A stretch of 64,000 nucleotides of DNA from Pyxicephalus adspersus. Lineage: Eukaryota; Chordata; Amphibia; Anura; Pyxicephalidae. Under the pieces are notes generated by a model that saw nothing but the letters and a program-made list of their open reading frames with translations, ran no database searches and had not been told where the DNA came from. How positions within the stretch are numbered: position 1 is the first letter of the stretch; each line of letters starts with the position of its first letter. Location: positions 91,237,740 through 91,301,739 of the forward strand of contig NC_092862.1 of the NCBI RefSeq assembly GCF_032062135.1, given 5' to 3'. Below, piece after piece: positions 23,318 through 41,380 of the stretch. Both the position numbers and the translations under genes were made by a program.

Positions 23318-25325
23318 ATGGAGTTACCCAATATTACAGCATCATAACATAGATGCCTATTGGTGTTTTCCTTAAAGTTAAATGCCAATTTATCTTGTTT
23401 TTATATCTACTTCTTAAAAGGTCTTAGTTTTGGTCTATGGGAACATGGTAGAAAGAACCTAATACATTTTACCAATGATGAGGTTGAAAATTTTTTTTCT
23501 GTGACAAAATGGTGAATAATCCTGTTACCTAAGCACATACCTAAGCACAGCATGCACTTACTTAAGCACAAAAAAAAAAAAAAATGTATTCTTAATTGAA
23601 TTTTTGACAACATGTATCAGGTTAATGCTATGATATATAAAGTATACTAGGCTTGTGTCATACATACCTTGTACTTTGAGGATAATATAACTGTGACAAA
23701 CAGTATCACCACTTCAAAGAAGCCTTGAAAGTGGTTTGTTCAACCAGCATCCTGTTTGCCTTCTTCATTGCAGCTATACATGAGGCTGAGCGGTTTAGGG
23801 ATTTACACGCTATAATCTTCAAAAACTTTTCCCGTAAGTACTGTATGTTCTTGGCGCACAATGGCATGGTTAACATTTTCATGCATGCACCTATAGTATG
23901 TGGTAACATTGTGGCATGCGGTGGTGTTTTGCATGTTCTGCCGAAATACCTTGCTGGGTTTTTTTATTTGTTTATTTAGATATTTTAGGTCATTAGCTGG
24001 GTTTGTATGCTTTTAAATTTATATAGATGGATGGTATTTGAGCAGATTGCACAGTAGGTATAATAAAGTATATTTACCTTACATGTGCCTGCATTAAGCT
24101 CTGATGATGTAAGCAGACATATTCAGATAATGGTCCATGAAAAGCAAGTAGTAGACGGCATATTGCTTTGCAAAGAGACTTCAGAACTTTTCAACATATG
24201 TCATGGATTCTGAGTAGTCACATATAACATAAAGTCACTTTTACAACAGATATGGGAAATGTAAAAGTTTACATTTTTACTGATATGAGATGCTAGCATT
24301 TCATTTATCACCTTTTGGGAGAAATTTCATTATTAAAAAGATAAGTCAATTTGATTCATTAATTATTCAGTATAATTTTCCTGTACTTTTATTGGAGTAT
24401 CACATTCATTTGACACCTGCTCTTAGAATATTGCTTGTTGGTCTGTATTTAATGTCTGTTTATTGCTTTTTGTTTTGGTTACTGTGCAACAGCTTTCTGT
24501 CATATTTCCAGATCAACAATAATGGAAATAAATATACCAGATGATTTAAAGTTAACTGATAATTGTTTGACTGGGAATTAATTACTAATTAAAAATGTTT
24601 ACCCAGCATTCCTTCCAACACATATTCCTACAAATAACACACTTTCTGTCCCTTCATGGCAGGACTCATTTCTAGACGTTTACACAAGGAAGATATAATT
24701 CTTTTTTATATTTTCCTTCAAAGTGCATTTTTGCAGAGGTCAGTAGCTATCCTCTGTACTTACTGAAAACGTTCTTACTCTGAAAACTTAAAATGAATAC
24801 AGCCACCCCACCTAAGAACTGGCAGGCTGCAATATAGTCCTTTTTGTTTTTGATTTAGATATGCTTTAACTTTTCTTTAAGCAAACAATTATTATGTAGG
24901 CTAGAAATCTAAGCGTGTGCCTCCCATGCTTCACTGTTCACTCACATTTTTTTAGTGGCTTCACTGTTCATTAATAAAAAAACAGACAGGAACAGACCAG
25001 GGCTTGAATCAAGAACTTAAGCCAGTTTCTGTATACCCAAGCACCCTGAATTTCAAAGCTTCTGGTAATTTCTGGAAGGCTAAGCAACAAAAATTAAGAC
25101 CACTCTAGGTGCCTGCATTGGACATTTTTTTTTAAATGGTGGGAATGTTTGCATGGGTTTTTGTTTTTTCAACTTCTATTCTTTGTAATTCAAAAGGTTT
25201 GGTGTAAACATTTGAAAATGTGCATTTAAGGAAAGAAAAATTGTATTGTATTGGTACTGTATTGTTTTGGTAAGTGTACATGAAAAAAAAAAAAAACAGC
25301 TGTTTTTGTTATTATTCTCTTTTAG
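23318..25325. other. Intron 3; possible LINE scrap near 23700-23830 (minus)
   Basis: On the minus strand near 23700-23830 the peptide SCIAAMKKANRML resembles the thumb region of CR1/L2-type LINE reverse transcriptases (AAKKANRML), too short to classify. The remainder is AT-rich intron leading to the exon 4 acceptor (TTCTCTTTTAG). Confidence 0.4.
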
Positions 25326-25586
25326 CTGATAATATTAAAGTAGAAACTCACAGTGATGAAGAGAATGGTCGTGCCTGTGAAATGAATGGTGAAGAATGCG
25401 CGGAAGATTTACGAATGATTGATGCAGCAGGGGAGAAAATGAATGGCACGCTGAACGGACAAGGCACCAAAGCCTTGACAGGAGTTGGAGGTATTCGACT
25501 TCCTAACGGAAAACTAAAATGTGATATCTGTGGGATAATATGCATCGGCCCCAATGTACTCATGGTACATAAAAGAAGCCACACTG
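25326..25586 (+). CDS. IKZF1: IKZF1 coding exon 4 (zinc finger 1)
   Basis: 261 nt, the same length as human IKZF1 exon 4, with acceptor TTCTCTTTTAG and donor GTAAGG, phase 1 at both ends. It encodes the acidic linker ([20 protein letters not shown], then CAEDLRM) followed by finger 1: [21 protein letters not shown], a Cys2His2 module with the 12-residue spacing between Cys2 and His1. Finger 1 modulates target choice, and the exon is the one skipped in several Ikaros isoforms. As its length is a multiple of three and its ends are in phase, skipping keeps the frame. Residues that differ from human are concentrated in the linker (ASGEKMNGSHRDQ in human, [13 protein letters not shown] here). Confidence 0.97.
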
Positions 25587-28500
25587 GTAAGGCCTGACAT
25601 AGTTTTTTCCTTAAAGGCCGAAAAAATGATGCGCCATGGCATGCTACAAGTGCAGTGATCATGTGGCTTTATATAAGGCAGATGGCCACTTACACAATGT
25701 AAACTGTACTTTTATCCAAAAACAGCTGTGACATCAATGGTGCAAGGTGTTTCTGCTTAGGTGAAGAAAAGTAGTCCCTTCTAAACATATACAATTGAGA
25801 CTGACTACAGAATTCCAAAAAATTTGTCCAGTAAAAGAATATTTATCACAGATTTATCGCACGACTTTTACATTGCAGGACTCTGTTGTTTGTCTATACA
25901 ATATGGCAGTTTCATGTGCTAATAGCTTGAGTCCCTCATGGCACATGAACTAAGACTCCATGATGTGAAAGTGAGTGCATTTCAGCTTAGTCGCCATGCT
26001 ACTAAATATATGCTAAATATGTGAAAAGGACAGAAGAAAACATGTCCTTTTTTACATGAGGACAGTTATTGAAAGTTTCCACGTTCACCAAGTTAGTTCA
26101 AACTTTTGTCTTTGATGTTCTGTGTTAAGCAATAGTGATGTCATCATTCATCCATCTTCAGTAAGTTACTTCAGAAATGTTGTAGATGTCTTGGACCACC
26201 TGCAGTAAGGTTAATAGTCCAGAGGCTATTTTTGCCATTTTCTGTGGAGCCCAGTATAAGTTGTGTCCTGTCAGAGTCAAGCAGCTACAAGGTCTCAAAA
26301 CTAAAGCCATTAGACAATAGAAAATTACAAAAAAATGAGGTATGAAGAATTAATTCTGCCCTACTGGGGCTAAGTATCTTTGGAAAAGGTTTTAGGTGTA
26401 TAAAAAATGTTTTCCTTCTCACTTCTAGAATTCATCATAGTTGTTGATTTAACACCACTTATAATTCAAACAGGAAAAGCATTGAAAACTAAGATTCTGT
26501 TTAACATCACTGTATTTTGCTTTAAAGTTTGTCTGAAAATAAAAAGTGTTCTAATCAGTGATTATTTCCTTGCAAGGTAAACACTTTTCATATTATTACT
26601 GTTTCAAGGAATCTAACACATTTAAATGATAGGTGGGTAGATAGGCTAGGCCATTACTGCTGTAGGTTATATCTAAGCTAAATAAAACAATTTAGTATTT
26701 ATTCATGAAGGCACATGAAAAGTGGCACATATTTCACATATAGGAAAATGTGCTTGACATTTATGTTTCCATGTGTTTAGGTTTTTCTTTTTTTTTAAAG
26801 AATTAGTACAGGTACTTTAACCTAAAATAGTTCATTGTTGTAGGTTTATTACGTCCTATCATGTTAAGTTTTGTCATCCAGGGATAAATATCTTCAGAGT
26901 GCTTGCATGTATTGATATAAGCCATTTCCACAAAGTTTACCAAAAATAAATGCTGCACTGAGGTCTTCACAAGGCAGGATTTCAATAACATATCCTATGA
27001 ATAACAGAAATTCTGTTGTCCCATACTTGTAAAACATTCTTTAGTACATTTTTTGACATTTTTGCCTAATTTATTTCCTTTCATGCTTAGTTGTTGGTGA
27101 TTTTAGTTTATTTAAAATTAATCATATTTCTACACATTTAAATTGTTGTAAAGTTGTAAATGTTTGTGCATACAAAAAGCTCCTTAGTGATACAGTTTAG
27201 GGCTGTGTACAAAATACAATTTTGTTTATTTTTTTTTATGGAAGTTTTATAAAGTTTTCATGTCACAGCTGTTTTGGAACATAGTATTTTACATTGTGTA
27301 TGCTTTGTGGGGTCCTAATGCAAATTTCATCAAACACAATATAAAACCTTATTTATAATTTTACACATCTCCATACTCTAAATGCCCTTTAAAAAAAAAC
27401 TATGAAAAAGAAAAATAGGTGTATGGGTGTACATGTGATTTATCACATAGAGGAGCTGCCTGAGAAAGTAAATGCACTGGTGATTTTGCCTGATATTGCT
27501 TTATACTTACCAGGGGCATAGTATTTAAAATAACAAACAAATAAATAAATATGACAAATATCAAATCACAATAGCAGCAAACTCACAGGGGTGTTTTTTT
27601 TAAGCAGTGAATACTGCGATTGAAACACATTGACCTGGAAGATTTTCCACCAGGGAATGTTTCCGTAAATGTCCAGTTGTCCCAATGTCCAACTGCTTTA
27701 TATATTTGGCCCCATAGTGTCATTAGAGTTTGAGCAAAACCCACTGATTAGCAGTCTATTCCTGTGTATGATTGCTAGCAAAACTAAAACATGGTGTAAA
27801 TTAGTTCAATAAAAAAATTATAAAAAGGACATTATATCACAGCTGTAACATCAGATGATGCTTTCACTAGGCACACCTCTGGTGAAGCCACATTACCTGT
27901 TATTTTCACAGGCTAATTACAGTTTGTATTTTTTGCTGCATGTAAAAATTTCATCTGATTCCATACTTATTATTCTGTTGTGGCCTTTTTGTGAGTTAAC
28001 CAACTGAGGAATGCAGATGCCAGAACAAGACTTATTTACCATCCTAATAAATGCATTAAAATAAATATATTTTCAGTTGACTTTAAGAAAAAAATGAAGA
28101 GAACTTTCCAGATAAATGTGATATTTCAGAATAAATACATTCTGGTATTTTATATGCTCTGAAACAAGACACCTGCATTCCTTTTGCATGTTTTTGTGAA
28201 ATGTTTGTTGTGTTTTTTCTTTTGGTAATGCTTAAAAAGCAGTGTGGTTGTTTATGTGACATACAGTTTATGCACTCTGCTAGCCTTTATTGACCTTGTG
28301 TAGCTTGTTCAAATACCTGTTTTATTTAAAGGTGTTTATGATTAAGTGCTTCAATGTAGCACACAAGTAAAGCAATAGAACAATAAGTAATGTGACAGTA
28401 ACTCACTGTCCATCATCTTTAAATAGGCAAACATTAGATCTTTGTTCATTGTGTACTGATGAATGTAAGATACTCAAAAAAAAATTGCTGTTTTTTAATT

Positions 28501-28841
28501 TATTCAACACAAATATCAATAGATGTAATGATGTACTCCAAAGAAAGTGAGTGCAACCTTGCCTTCAGAAGCTGATACCCCTTTAGCAGAAATTGTATCC
28601 CTAAGGCATTTTGCATAAGCATGCTCTGGCATTTATGAAACCTCCAAGTTCCATCAGTTACAATATATTTTGTTCCTTACCTGAACTGTCCTTTTCAAAT
28701 TCCTTACAACATTTCAATGGGACTATGAGTATGTAAGTCTATATTCCTCCGTTTTATCTCTTTTTGAGTTTTTGAGTTGGTGGATTTGGTAGTGTTATCA
28801 AGCATACTTTTATATTTTGCAAAATTCATAGTTGTTTTAAT
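25587..28841. other. Intron 4, mostly featureless; MITE-like patch near 27600
   Basis: AT-rich intronic sequence. At 27600-27720 a patch containing AAGCAGTGAATACTGC and CCACCAGGGAATGTT resembles the patches at 16090 and 23226. No exon was seen. The open frame at 26803-26991 is not recognisable. Confidence 0.45.
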
Positions 28842-28955
28842 GGACCTGATTTATTAAAGCTCTTCAAAACTGGAGAAGATAGACTATCATGGTGGAACCT
28901 GGGTGATCCAGAAAACCTGGAATTATTTCTTAAAAATCATTTGCTATTACTTAAT
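28842..28955. mobile_element. Palindromic hairpin MITE, family A copy 2 (left half)
   Basis: The left arm GGACCTGATTTATTAAAGC followed by AACCTGGGTGATCCAG matches the family at 3544. The right arm is missing; after TTTGCTATTACTTAATCACC the sequence becomes unrelated, so the copy is truncated. Confidence 0.75.
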
Positions 28956-31564
28956 CACCAGGTTCCGTTCCTGTGATTTGGTCGTTAAGCAAACTCATCG
29001 TTAATCCCGCTAGCAGTATTCCCAAGTCACACTTGGGGTAGCTTTTAACTAAAAAAAAACACCTACCTTGCTCTGTTGTCATCCCCTATTGTCCTGCTGT
29101 GTTTTGTTATAAAGTTTTTTAATAAATGTGTTAACTTTATTAAAAATCAGTGAGTTATGCCTAAGAATTAAAGCAATACAATGACAAATAAATTTCCATG
29201 CAAAAAATTGTACCGCTTATTGCATGCAAATTTCGACAGAATTAGAATGCTAGGAAGGTTAAGCAAGAAGCATAGGCTAGACCTAGAGTGCTTCGAGCAT
29301 ACAGTGCCTGTCACTGAAAGTCTGCAGACCTGGGATCGTAAAAGGATGGCAAAGGATCCTGGGATGGAGGAAGACAGATGGAGCCCGGAAGACAGTAGAG
29401 GAGATACCATGTGGATGTACACTATACAGTTTTGTGAACACTCTTATCAGAAGTACAGGAATAGCTGAAGTTAGGCTTTAGAAATCTGAAGAACTGAAGC
29501 TTGGCATCTGGTATTAAAAGAATGTTGCGGCCCATCATTTCTGGCAACATAAACATAAAGTCGATGGAAAAATGTACCTAGTCCAATGTGTCACAAATCA
29601 AAAGATACTTTGATAGTGAGTAGTATGAAACGTAAAAGTAAAGATTACTCATCAGTGTACAGTAACATATATCTGTTCTATATTCTGTACATTGCTGACC
29701 AACGAAATCTTAACACATGGCTAAAATAGCATCCAATTTGGATCAGTGCCTGCACTGACTAGGGCAGTGAATTTGGCTTTTTTTGAGTTTTGGGCAGTAT
29801 TTTTTTGTATTCAATTTAAGCGTTTTATCAAAGTAATATTTAACAAAAAACAGCAGACAATACTAGAGCTAATATTTCAACAATAACAAAAGCATATGGA
29901 AGAAAAAAATTTTGTTCAGGATTGCTCAGTAATTGATTTAAATTGCAAGTAATTACATAAATACAAGCATGTTAAAGTAATTGATTTGACTTTAAAACTA
30001 GGGAGCTCTATTTGCAGTCAAGGGGGGCCTTGTTGAAGGACATAGCTACCCTTCTGCATTCCAGATGCTGTGTGTCCTCAGCTGCTGCCTGCCTGAGTAT
30101 CCTCCAATATCCACAACATATTTAAGCCTGGCTCTAGTGTTCGCTTTGCCACCAATAATTCAGTATGAAGGCATTGGTCACACATAAACCAAAAGACCTA
30201 GAACACGCAGTCATTGGTAGATTATTAAAGACTTGGATCACCAAAATGGATCGCATGTGATAATAAAAAGTCAAAAATCACTAGGTAAAATTAAAATTAC
30301 CCAAACAGTTACCAGTATATCCCCTACTTAGTCTTTAAAGCTGAACTCTGGTCTAGAGAAATTTTGCAGTGCAGAGGGAGATGCATTGTAGGAGTAATTC
30401 CTGACACAGTAGCCGTACCAGAGTCCAGTAAAGCAGTGAACATTTCTTTGGCTCAAAAGCACCCCCCTACCTTCCCAGCCTCTACTCATTAAGACTTTTC
30501 TACATGCTATCCAATTTACATCAGACTGGTGGTCATGCATGGGGACTCTGGGGGCCAGTCCACATTCTGACAATGCCTGACAGCAGAAGAGAGTGCTAGC
30601 TGTTAGGGGAGCCCTAGTAATTCACCTAATTTATCATTGCCTGGACTAAAAACTAACCCTTTGTAGTTTAGGTGGGGTGTATATGTCTTATACAGCTGGT
30701 TTCCCCTCATGCAGGAGTTTTTTTAGACTTTGAAGAGCCTCGTTGTTCTTTGCATAACTTTACAGAAGGTGCTTAAAAGCCTTTACAATTTATCTAAGAT
30801 GTTTTCCTCTCAGAAGGTCATGGTACATCTCCCTGACCCATGCTTTTACTATAAGACGTGGAGCTGTGTCCTTAAATAATAATAAATAAACTGGGAAAAA
30901 TGCACTGTAAGTCTAAAATTATATACATTAAACAACACCTGATTTTTAGAGACACAAATATGCTACAATGGCTGAGCTCTTTGCTTAGTGCTAAATGCCT
31001 GATTGTCATACTTATCCTTCTTGTTTTTAGTCACTGATCCAGAAGGAACATGCAGCTTTCCTGATCAGCATACTTGTTCTGGATCAATGACTCACAGTGA
31101 CTCAATGACTTACAGCTTTGGGGTTATCATAACCGCCACATTTTTAGTAGGTGGTCAGCAATAACACTCTTGTTAATTTCTCTGTTGACATATGTAAGTA
31201 AAAAAAAATCTTATAGCAAGCCTAAAGCACCCTTAAGTGTCTGTACATACCTGCAGTTTGTGGGGGTAAATGAAGGGCATTACCAAGCTTCTATAACAAC
31301 TCTTTAGCTCATAAGTTTTATCCATTTTAGGATGGCCAACATTCAGCTTAACAAGAGGTGAATAAATGTTGCTTTTAATACTTGCAGAAACCTGTCAGCA
31401 GTTTTATCTTTTTTATTGTATTTATTTTATTTTAGAACTAAAAATAGGTACCATACAGAACAATTACCTACTTGTAAGAGATACAATAAAATATATATTA
31501 CTGAGGTCTACTGAGTTCCAATTTTGAAACATGATTGAGCAACACTGAGATAGGCACATGCATT
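28956..31564. other. Intron 4; unassigned repeats
   Basis: The block 28960-29270 (CAATACAATGACAAATAAATT, GTACCGCTTATTGCATGC) has the look of an interspersed repeat but I cannot name it. A segment starting near 30333 with TTTAAAGCTGAACTC resembles the start of a common ranid repeat, with similar starts near 47153 and 50488. No exon was recognised. Confidence 0.4.
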
Positions 31565-31772
31565 GGGCCTGGTTTATTAAAGACTAGAGACAATCATTGA
31601 TGAACTTGGGTGATCCAGCAAACCTGGAATGGATCTGGTCCAGGATTAAAAACATTTGTTAACAAATACCAAATCATTTTTAAGAAATCCATTCCAGGTT
31701 TGCTGGATCACCTGTGCTTATCCATTACAGTCTATCATCTCCAGTCACAGAAAGCTTTAATAATTCAGGCCT
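31565..31772. mobile_element. Palindromic hairpin MITE, family A copy 3
   Basis: A near-complete 208-bp copy. GGGCCTGGTTTATTAAAGA at the left and GCTTTAATAATTCAGGCC at the right are complementary, with GGTGATCCAGCAAACCTGGA on the left mirrored by TCCAGGTTTGCTGGATCACC on the right. The central loop is AAACATTTGTTAACAAATACC. Confidence 0.85.
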
Positions 31773-32372
31773 ATTGTATATACATACCGTTTATTGTGTC
31801 AGATCAGTCAGATTTATCCAATTTTTTTTTTTTTTTTTTTTTTTTAGCAAATTTATTTTGCAATCTCTATTGTTTTGTTTCTCCAGTTTACCCAGATATA
31901 CAATTGCTGCTTTACATAGAAAGTGTTTTCTTCCTCTTGTGTATAATAAGTATTTTCATTGTTACTTCAACTCTAAAACTAATACTGCAAATGTCTACGG
32001 TGATGGCATTATCCAGAATGGAGTTTTAACCTGTGTTTTTTCTCAATGTCTCAGTAACTACTAATTTATTTAAATTTCAATTAAACCTTACATATTACAT
32101 TTTGGAACAATTTTGAACAAATTTTTTGTTGACTTCAATTTTTAAGCCTATTTACACTAAAATAGGTATGCTGATTCTGAAAGTGCAGTTAGTTTTCTTC
32201 TATCACATCAGGTTTTTCCTCTACTGTTTATAATAATGCGATTACTGTAGCGTGGATTTGTATAGGCTATTATTTTCACGCAAGACAGTGTGGTCAGAGG
32301 TTGTGCGCTGCTCTTCGTAATGAATAAGCAAAATTTATTTTTCTACTTGCACACGTATTTCCTTTCATTCAG
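31773..32372. other. Intron 4, with a T run at 31818-31846
   Basis: AT-rich intron with a long T homopolymer. The two overlapping open frames here read through the T run and are not proteins. Confidence 0.5.
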
Positions 32373-34054
32373 ATGATGTCTGGCTCTGCTGTTTCTCATT
32401 GTAAGTGCCTAAACAACTCCGATTCATTTTGTTATATCTGTGTCAGTTTCACCATCCCCAGCCAAAGGGCGAATATCAGCACATTTGTAGAGCAAGCCTA
32501 TTTGGCATATTTCAAAATTAAACTTAGTGATCAAGATAAGTCTTGGGCCCCTTATAAGATGTGCAAACAGTGTTTCGAGGGTTTACGGATGTGGACAAAG
32601 GCAACATGTGATAAGAGGCCATTTGGTATACCTATGGTTTGGCGAGAGCCAGGAGATCATTTTGGTGACTGTTACTTTTGTATAGTGAAAACTTCAGGAT
32701 ATAACAAGAAAAATAAATGTAACAGAGTATCCTAGTCTACCATCGGCTATACGCCCAGTGGCTCATTCAGATGAAATTCCAGTGCTGGTTTTCGTTACAC
32801 TACCCTCTTTTGAAGAACATGATTATGGTGATGAACTAGGTGACAACAAATAGTTTGAAATTAAAGAGAACTATGTTCTTGAGGGATTTGATTAGCATGA
32901 GTTGAGTGATTTGGCACGTGATTTTGGACTATCGAAGAAGGCTTCAGAACTCCTAGCATCAGGACTGCGTGAGAAAAACGTACTTGAAAAAGGAATGAAG
33001 GTATCGTACTTTCGAACCAGAGAAATTGCATTTCCATAGTATTAAAGAACTGACAGTGGCTTTGTGTATTGCCATAACATATCTGGTTTAATGGAGGAAT
33101 TGGGAATTCCAATCTATAACTCAACTGAATGGCGACTATTCATCAATAGCTCAAAGCGGAGCCTAAAGTGTATCCTCCTTCACAATGGCAATATATTTGG
33201 GTCAGTCTCAATTGGCTATCTACTTTCTCTTTGTGAAGAAAATGCAGACCTAAAGAGAGTCATTAAGTTGTTGCAATATCACCAACACAATTGGGTCATC
33301 TATGTTGACCTTAAAATGGTATGCTTCCTTCTTGGTCAGCAACGCGGATACACCAAGTATACCTGTTATCTGTGCATGTGGGACAGCAGAGCTTGTGAGA
33401 GACATTGGGTGGAAAGCAATTGGCCTTCAAGATCTGCCCTAAAACCAGGTGATCCAAACATTCTACATGAACCACTTGTTGATGGAATGAATACTATATT
33501 CCCACTTATGCACATGAAACAGAGTCTGATGAAGCAGTTTGTTAAAGCTTTGCCAACTGAAGGAGACTGTTTCAAGTACCTCATTTTGGCATTTCCTAGC
33601 CTCTCATTTGAAAAAATAAAGGCCGGTGTGTTTGATGGACCACAGATCAAAGATGAACATTTTATCAGGACAATGTTAGAAGTTGAAAAGAATGCTTGGT
33701 TATCATCCAAACCCATTGTCAAGGACTTTCTTGGAAACACACAAGCAAATAATTACACAGAAATTATTCCGAAAAATCTTGGAGAGCTACAAAATGCTTG
33801 GTTGCAATATGAGCATCAAGGTGCATTTTCTGCATAGCCATCTTTCTAACTTCCCGGAAAACCATGGTGCAGTCAGTGATGAGCAAGGTGAACCATCCCA
33901 CTAAGATTTAAATATCATGGAAGGATGGTATCAAGGTAGATTGGATGTACATATGATGGCTTACTATTGTTGGAGCATCCGGTGGGATTGTCCTAACACT
34001 GAACACTCCAGGAAAAGCTATAAGCATACATTTTTACCTTATCCGCTTACCTGA
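32373..34054 (+). pseudogene. Broken intronless gene of an uncharacterised multicopy family
   Basis: Plus-strand coding remnant spread over shifted frames. The first frame (32373-32735) has a cysteine-rich N-terminus with paired cysteines FCYIC and MCKQC, then PFGIPMVWREPGDHFGDCYF. A one-base shift near 32705-32715 leads to YPSLPSAIRPVAHSDEIPV. Next come LARDFGLSKKASELL and a long frame (33064-33837) with VDLKMVCFLLGQQRGYTKY, CYLCMWDSRACERHW and MKQFVKALPTEGDCFKYLI, then GCNMSIKVHFLHSHL and a C-terminus ending at 34054. I recognise this as a family found in many copies in cnidarian, arthropod and other animal genomes with no assigned function. Multicopy status and the absence of introns suggest a mobile element. 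At least three frameshifts and several stops make this copy dead. No terminal inverted repeats were seen. Confidence 0.7.
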
Positions 34055-35155
34055 ATAATTTTCAAATGTTTCAAAATGTCATAGAGTAACAATAAATCAC
34101 TTGTATGTACAAAAGAAATTTAAAAAAGTACATTCAAGTTATTATTTCATTATTTTTTCATATTTTAAAAACTGGATGTGATAATAAAAAACTGGGGTCA
34201 TTTCTGGATTCACCACTCAAAATTTAGGAAAAAAACAAGTGTAGGATCTTACTCAACAAAAAATGCAATCCCTAGTGTTATCACTTATGATCTGCAACCA
34301 TAATACTTTTAATTATTACACAAAATTCCACCAATAATATTTAAAATTACATAAAGCTAAGTTGATTTCCTTAACACATATGAACAGACAAACATTGGAT
34401 CTTCCTTCAAACAGTGCCTAAAGATGAAAGTGATATACTTTAAAACATATGAGACATTAAATTAGCATGGGATGTTCATTCTTCCAATGTAAATAAACAA
34501 AAATGCAGATTTTTCATATGGATAAAGTAGTTATACACCAAGATTCACCAACACTTTAAATCCATTAGTTTGGATTTAGGTGTTTCAGATTATTTGTCAA
34601 TGATTGGAACCTTGTTCGGGAATATGCAAGTAGAACCGGTCTTATTTAAACCTTTTAAACCTCATATATCCAGAGATACAAAGGGTCTCTAAGACCCCTA
34701 GAAAGAAGGTGTGAAAATAGTATTTAAGTGGAAACATGAAAAAAACAGCTTTGAATGCCAGTGCCTTTGTAAATTATGTCATCTTGGTGTGATGAGCAAG
34801 GGGAATGGGGCAGAGCTACACATGCCTGATAGGTATTTAATTAACAATGGACATCTTAAATTTGCAGATGCACACATCTCCTGAAAAGAGTGGTAGTTGA
34901 AGTTATGTTGAGGTGAGGATACCCTTTGCTAGCAGAAGCACTTCACTGAGTTTTTCTATCTAGGAGATCACCCCTGAATTGAACTGATTGGTTTTCCATT
35001 TAAGGACACTTTACATTTAACACTTTACAAGTGTCTTTGAGCTTTTTAGTACACAGATGTTTGGAGAGGTAAGGATGCAATGAATGTGGGTTTATCTAAG
35101 GAGGGCTTACTACTTCCTACTTTTTCCACACATATATACAGTTATTGATGCATCA
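34055..35155. other. Intron 4, nothing recognised
   Basis: AT-rich sequence downstream of the pseudogene. No terminal repeat of an element and no exon could be placed. Confidence 0.45.
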
Positions 35156-35462
35156 AGGAGTACACACTTCAGATGATTCTCGCCCGATACGAACAGTCAG
35201 GCTTGTCTCAGGAGAGAACCTGACGTGTACAAAGGTCACCAGAAGTCATTCATGGATCCATCCTGATGGACAAACAACCGCCAACAAAGTGAAGGGAGAA
35301 GAGCGCAGCTGGGTGCCGCTCACTTCTCCTTCCTCCACTTTCTATAGAAAAGAACGGCGCTGTATGTACAGCATTGGTTTGTTCATCTTTCAGTCGTTTG
35401 TCACTGGAAATGATCGTGACAGATCATTTCCAATGACAAAAATAGAGCGTGTGTACATAGCC
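35156..35462. mobile_element. Harbinger-like MITE, about 307 bp
   Basis: The left end AGGAGTACACACTTC and the right end GCGTGTGTACATAGCC form short inverted repeats sharing the GTACACAC core. Flanks TCA and TAA could be a mutated 3-bp TWA duplication of PIF/Harbinger type. An internal palindrome (GAAATGATCGTGACAGATCATTTC) lies at 35408-35431. The open frame 35145-35465 simply spans the element. The element is related by its ends to the CpG-rich one at 55655. Confidence 0.65.
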
Positions 35463-41245
<5,783 letters not shown>

Positions 41246-41380
41246 TAGTAAAAGAAGAGACAAACCAGGCTGAAATGGCTGAAGATCTTTCCAAGCTTGG
41301 CTCAGAGAGATCTCTTGTTCTGGACAGAATTGCAAGTAATGTTGCCAAACGTAAGAGCTGTATGCCTCAGAAATTTGTTG
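41246..41380 (+). CDS. IKZF1: IKZF1 coding exon 7 (linker after finger 4)
   Basis: 135 nt, both junctions phase 1, acceptor TTTTAATTGTAG and donor GTAAGA. The exon lacks an ATG early in the frame. It encodes [20 protein letters not shown] followed by [17 protein letters not shown] and CMPQKFV. Human has [21 protein letters not shown] and KRKSSMPQKFLG, so identity is high. The region includes the sumoylated VKEE-type lysine known in mammalian Ikaros and the basic KRK cluster. Exon 7 is skipped in some isoforms, and skipping here would stay in frame. Confidence 0.95.

Noticed and set aside
23725..23979. 84-residue plus-strand frame with coding-like look
   Set aside because: The opposite strand resembles a short LINE reverse transcriptase scrap, so the plus frame is probably its shadow.
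29181..29468. 95-residue frame with charged composition
   Set aside because: Sits in a repeat-like block, has no recognised domain, and lacks splice or homology support.
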